15,440 bases of DNA from JBHELQ01 sp046262995 (GTDB lineage Bacteria; Actinomycetota; Thermoleophilia; Solirubrobacterales; Thermoleophilaceae), in contig JBHELQ010000195.1 of the NCBI GenBank assembly GCA_046262995.1, positions 1 through 15,440 of the forward strand, read 5' to 3'. The notes under the pieces are model-generated. The model had not been told where the DNA came from. It did no database searches and saw only the letters and a list, made by a program, of their open reading frames with translations. Shown here piece by piece: positions 13,432 through 15,440 of the stretch. Within the stretch, counting starts at the first letter, position 1, and every line of letters begins with the position of its first letter. The position numbers and the translations under genes are program-made.

Positions 13432-15440
13432 ATGTCCATACTTGAGCGCGCCCTGCGCGTTGGCGAGGGCAAGAAGTACAAGCAGTTCGAGCGCAGCGTC
13501 GCCAGGATCAACGATTTCGAGCCCGAGCTTGAGCTCGAGTCCGACTCCGAGCTGCGCGAGCGCTACGAGGGCCTGCGCCGGCGCCACCTGAGCGGCGAGC
13601 CGCTCGAGGAGCTCCTGTTCGAGTCCTTCGCGGTCACCCGTGAGGCCGCCAAGCGAACCCTCGGCCAGCGCCACTTCGACGTGCAGCTGATCGGCGGCAT
13701 GGTCCTCCACGAGGGCGACATCGCCGAGATGAGGACCGGCGAGGGCAAGACGCTCACGGCGACCCTGCCCATCGTCCTGAACGCGCTCGCCTCCCGCGAC
13801 GAGAACGGCCGGCCCACTCAGGGCAAGGGCATCCACCTGGTCACGGTGAACGACTACCTCGCCCGCCGCGACGCCTACTGGATGAAGCCGATCTACGACC
13901 TGCTCGGCGTGACGGTCGGGATCATCCAGTCCGAGCAGAACGACATCGACAAGCAGGAGGCCTACTCCCGCGACGTCGTCTACGGCACCAACTCGGAGTT
14001 CGGCTTCGACTACCTGCGCGACAACTTGGCCGTCGAGATCGAGCAGAAGTCACAGCGCGGGCACGGATACGCGATCGTGGACGAGGTCGACAACATCCTG
14101 ATCGACGAGGCAAGGACGCCGCTGATCATCTCCGGCCAGCCGGAGCAGGCCGCGGACCTCTATTACAAGTTCGCCGACCTGGCGAAGATCATGGAGCCGG
14201 GCAAGAAGCCCGACGGCCTGGAGGCCAAGTCGAAGGAGTACGTCGCCGACTTCGACTTCGAGCCGGACGAGAAGCACAAGACGGTCGCCGTCACCGAGCG
14301 GGGCGTGGAGAAGGCCGAGAAGTTCCTCGGCATCGACAACATGTACAAGGCCGAGTACGGCAACCTCGTGAACCACCTGCAGCAGGCGCTGAAGGCCGAG
14401 GCGCTCTACAAGCGCGACGTCGACTACGCCGTGATCGACGGCGAGGCCAAGATCATCGACGAGTTCACCGGTCGCATCCTCGAGGGCCGCCGCTGGTCCG
14501 AGGGTCTGCACCAGGCCGTCGAGGCCAAGGAGGGCGTGGCGATCCAGGAGGAGAACCAGACGGTCGCCACGATCACCTACCAGAACTACTTCCGCAAGTA
14601 CGACAAGCTCGCCGGCATGACCGGCACGGCGATCACCGAGGCCACGGAGTTCATGAAGATCTACGAGCTCCAGGTGGTGGAGATCCCCACCAACGAGGAG
14701 ATGGTCCGGGCCGACAAGAACGACCAGATCTACAAGACCAAGGACGGCAAGTGGCGCGCTGTGATCAACGAGATCGAGTGGCGTCATACGAAGGGCCAGC
14801 CGGTCCTCGTAGGCACGATCTCGGTGGAGGTCTCGGAGCTCGTCTCGGAGCGCCTGACCAAGCGCGGGATCCCGCACACGGTGCTGAACGCGAAGCCCGA
14901 GCACGCCGAGCACGAGGGCCAGATCATCGCCGAGGCAGGGCGCCCGGGCGCGGTCACGATTGCCACCAACATGGCCGGACGCGGCGTCGACATCAAGCTC
15001 GGCGGCAACGAGGAGCACCTGACCCAGCAGGGGCTTCTGAAGAAGGGCCTGAAGCTCGGCACACCGGAATGGGACAGCGCCTGGGACGAGACGTTGAAGC
15101 AGATCGAGGCGGAGGTGCTGGAGTCGCGCCAGCACGTCAAGGACGCCGGCGGGCTGTTCATCCTCGGCACCGAGCGTCACGAGTCCCGCCGGATCGACAA
15201 TCAGCTTCGCGGCCGCTCCGGCCGCCAGGGCGATCCCGGCGAGTCGCGCTTCTACCTCTCGGCGGAGGACGACCTGGTCCGGCTGTTCGCCGGCGACCGC
15301 ATCTACCGCATCCTCGATCGCCTGGGCCCGATCTCGAAGGAGGGCGAGGAGGAGCCGATCGAGGCCAAGATGCTCTCGAAGCAGATCGAGAACGCCCAGA
15401 AGAAGGTCGAGGAGCAGAACTTCCTGATCCGCAAGCGTGT
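13432..15440 (+). CDS. secA: Preprotein translocase ATPase SecA (3' end outside the window)
   Basis: The frame is open for 669 codons to the window end without a stop; complete SecA proteins are ~850-950 residues, so the C-terminal part (rest of the helical scaffold and linker) is missing. SecA drives secretory proteins through SecYEG with ATP. Motifs present are Walker A EMRTGEGKTLTATLP (99-113), VTVNDYLARRDA (138-149), YGTNSEFGFDYLRDNL (184-199), Walker B/DEAD region IVDEVDNILIDEARTPLIIS (215-234), FTGRILEGRRWSEGLHQAVE (345-364), LAGMTGTA (393-400), ATNMAGRGVDIKLGGN (511-526) and GTERHESRRIDNQLRGRSGR (579-598). Two motif positions differ from E. coli SecA: Asn221 replaces the usual Ser in DEVDS, and GRGVD replaces GRGTD. 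The ATG at 13432 gives the standard N-terminus (SILERALRVGEGKK) and follows a TACTCT box. The stretch after GGN (527-573), between that motif and the GTERHE motif, resembles the actinobacterial SecA1 form. Confidence 0.97.
   Translation, partial: MSILERALRVGEGKKYKQFERSVARINDFEPELELESDSELRERYEGLRRRHLSGEPLEELLFESFAVTREAAKRTLGQRHFDVQLIGGMVLHEGDIAEMRTGEGKTLTATLPIVLNALASRDENGRPTQGKGIHLVTVNDYLARRDAYWMKPIYDLLGVTVGIIQSEQNDIDKQEAYSRDVVYGTNSEFGFDYLRDNLAVEIEQKSQRGHGYAIVDEVDNILIDEARTPLIISGQPEQAADLYYKFADLAKIMEPGKKPDGLEAKSKEYVADFDFEPDEKHKTVAVTERGVEKAEKFLGIDNMYKAEYGNLVNHLQQALKAEALYKRDVDYAVIDGEAKIIDEFTGRILEGRRWSEGLHQAVEAKEGVAIQEENQTVATITYQNYFRKYDKLAGMTGTAITEATEFMKIYELQVVEIPTNEEMVRADKNDQIYKTKDGKWRAVINEIEWRHTKGQPVLVGTISVEVSELVSERLTKRGIPHTVLNAKPEHAEHEGQIIAEAGRPGAVTIATNMAGRGVDIKLGGNEEHLTQQGLLKKGLKLGTPEWDSAWDETLKQIEAEVLESRQHVKDAGGLFILGTERHESRRIDNQLRGRSGRQGDPGESRFYLSAEDDLVRLFAGDRIYRILDRLGPISKEGEEEPIEAKMLSKQIENAQKKVEEQNFLIRKR

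Noticed and set aside
12307..13836. A 509-codon minus-strand open frame opposite comF, hpf and secA
   Set aside because: It spans three recognisable plus-strand genes and their promoters and shows no protein motif.
1..15440. CRISPR arrays, insertion sequences, tRNA or rRNA genes, toxin-antitoxin or phage-defence genes
   Set aside because: I looked for them on both strands and saw no repeat-spacer pattern, transposase motifs, RNA gene signatures or defence-type domains; coding density by housekeeping and envelope genes leaves almost no room.

Overview
The window is a gene-dense chromosomal stretch (13 genes, two of them cut by the window edges) of very high G+C content. Frequent GTG starts, abutting or 4-base-overlapping genes, several apparently leaderless promoters and the gene repertoire point to an actinobacterium. 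The flavour of the proteins (eukaryote-type UGPase, CtaG, an LCP protein with an unusual C-terminal domain) is closest to what I know of the Thermoleophilia/Solirubrobacterales. That taxonomic placement is inference from recall, not from a search. I see no mobile element, CRISPR array, tRNA or rRNA.

Layout. (1) 1-681, plus strand: the end of an extremely acidic protein, possibly the tail of the ATP synthase beta subunit, directly abutting atpC; the unit closes with a strong two-part hairpin at 687-734. (2) 738-3822, minus strand: a tightly overlapping unit, TetR-type regulator -> AidB-type acyl-CoA dehydrogenase -> crotonase-family protein, converging on atpC. (3) 3853-3916: a divergent intergenic region with two small palindromes and a promoter for the next unit. 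(4) 3917-6480, plus: an M20 metallohydrolase overlapping by 4 bases an LCP (LytR-CpsA-Psr) cell-wall glycopolymer ligase. (5) 6497-11315, plus: a nucleotide-sugar block made of UDP-glucose dehydrogenase, a sugar-1-phosphate nucleotidyltransferase with a hexapeptide-repeat tail, a bifunctional phosphoglucose/phosphomannose isomerase, and a eukaryote-type UDP-glucose pyrophosphorylase. (6) 11329-12243, minus: CtaG-type cytochrome oxidase assembly protein. (7) 12334-15440, plus: comF-like phosphoribosyltransferase, a short ribosome hibernation factor, and secA, which runs off the window end. The hpf-secA neighbourhood with comF nearby is a known conserved order in Gram-positive bacteria.

How the genes fit together. 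Regions 4 and 5 read as a cell-envelope module. UGPase makes UDP-glucose and Ugd oxidises it to UDP-glucuronate. The isomerase supplies mannose-6-phosphate and the nucleotidyltransferase probably makes an NDP-hexose such as GDP-mannose. The LCP protein would attach a finished glycopolymer to the wall. A phosphomannomutase and the glycosyltransferases are absent from the window. Regions 1, 6 and 7 are housekeeping (energy conservation, respiration, translation dormancy, secretion). Region 2 is an acyl-CoA or stress-related operon under its own regulator.

The points most worth a second look are the uncharacterised C-terminal domain of the LCP protein, the recurrent TANNNT boxes 6-9 bases before start codons (leaderless transcription), the acidic tail before atpC, the atypical crotonase active site, and a 12-of-14 inverted repeat in the ctaG/comF divergent promoter. 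I did not find a clearly new multi-gene system.
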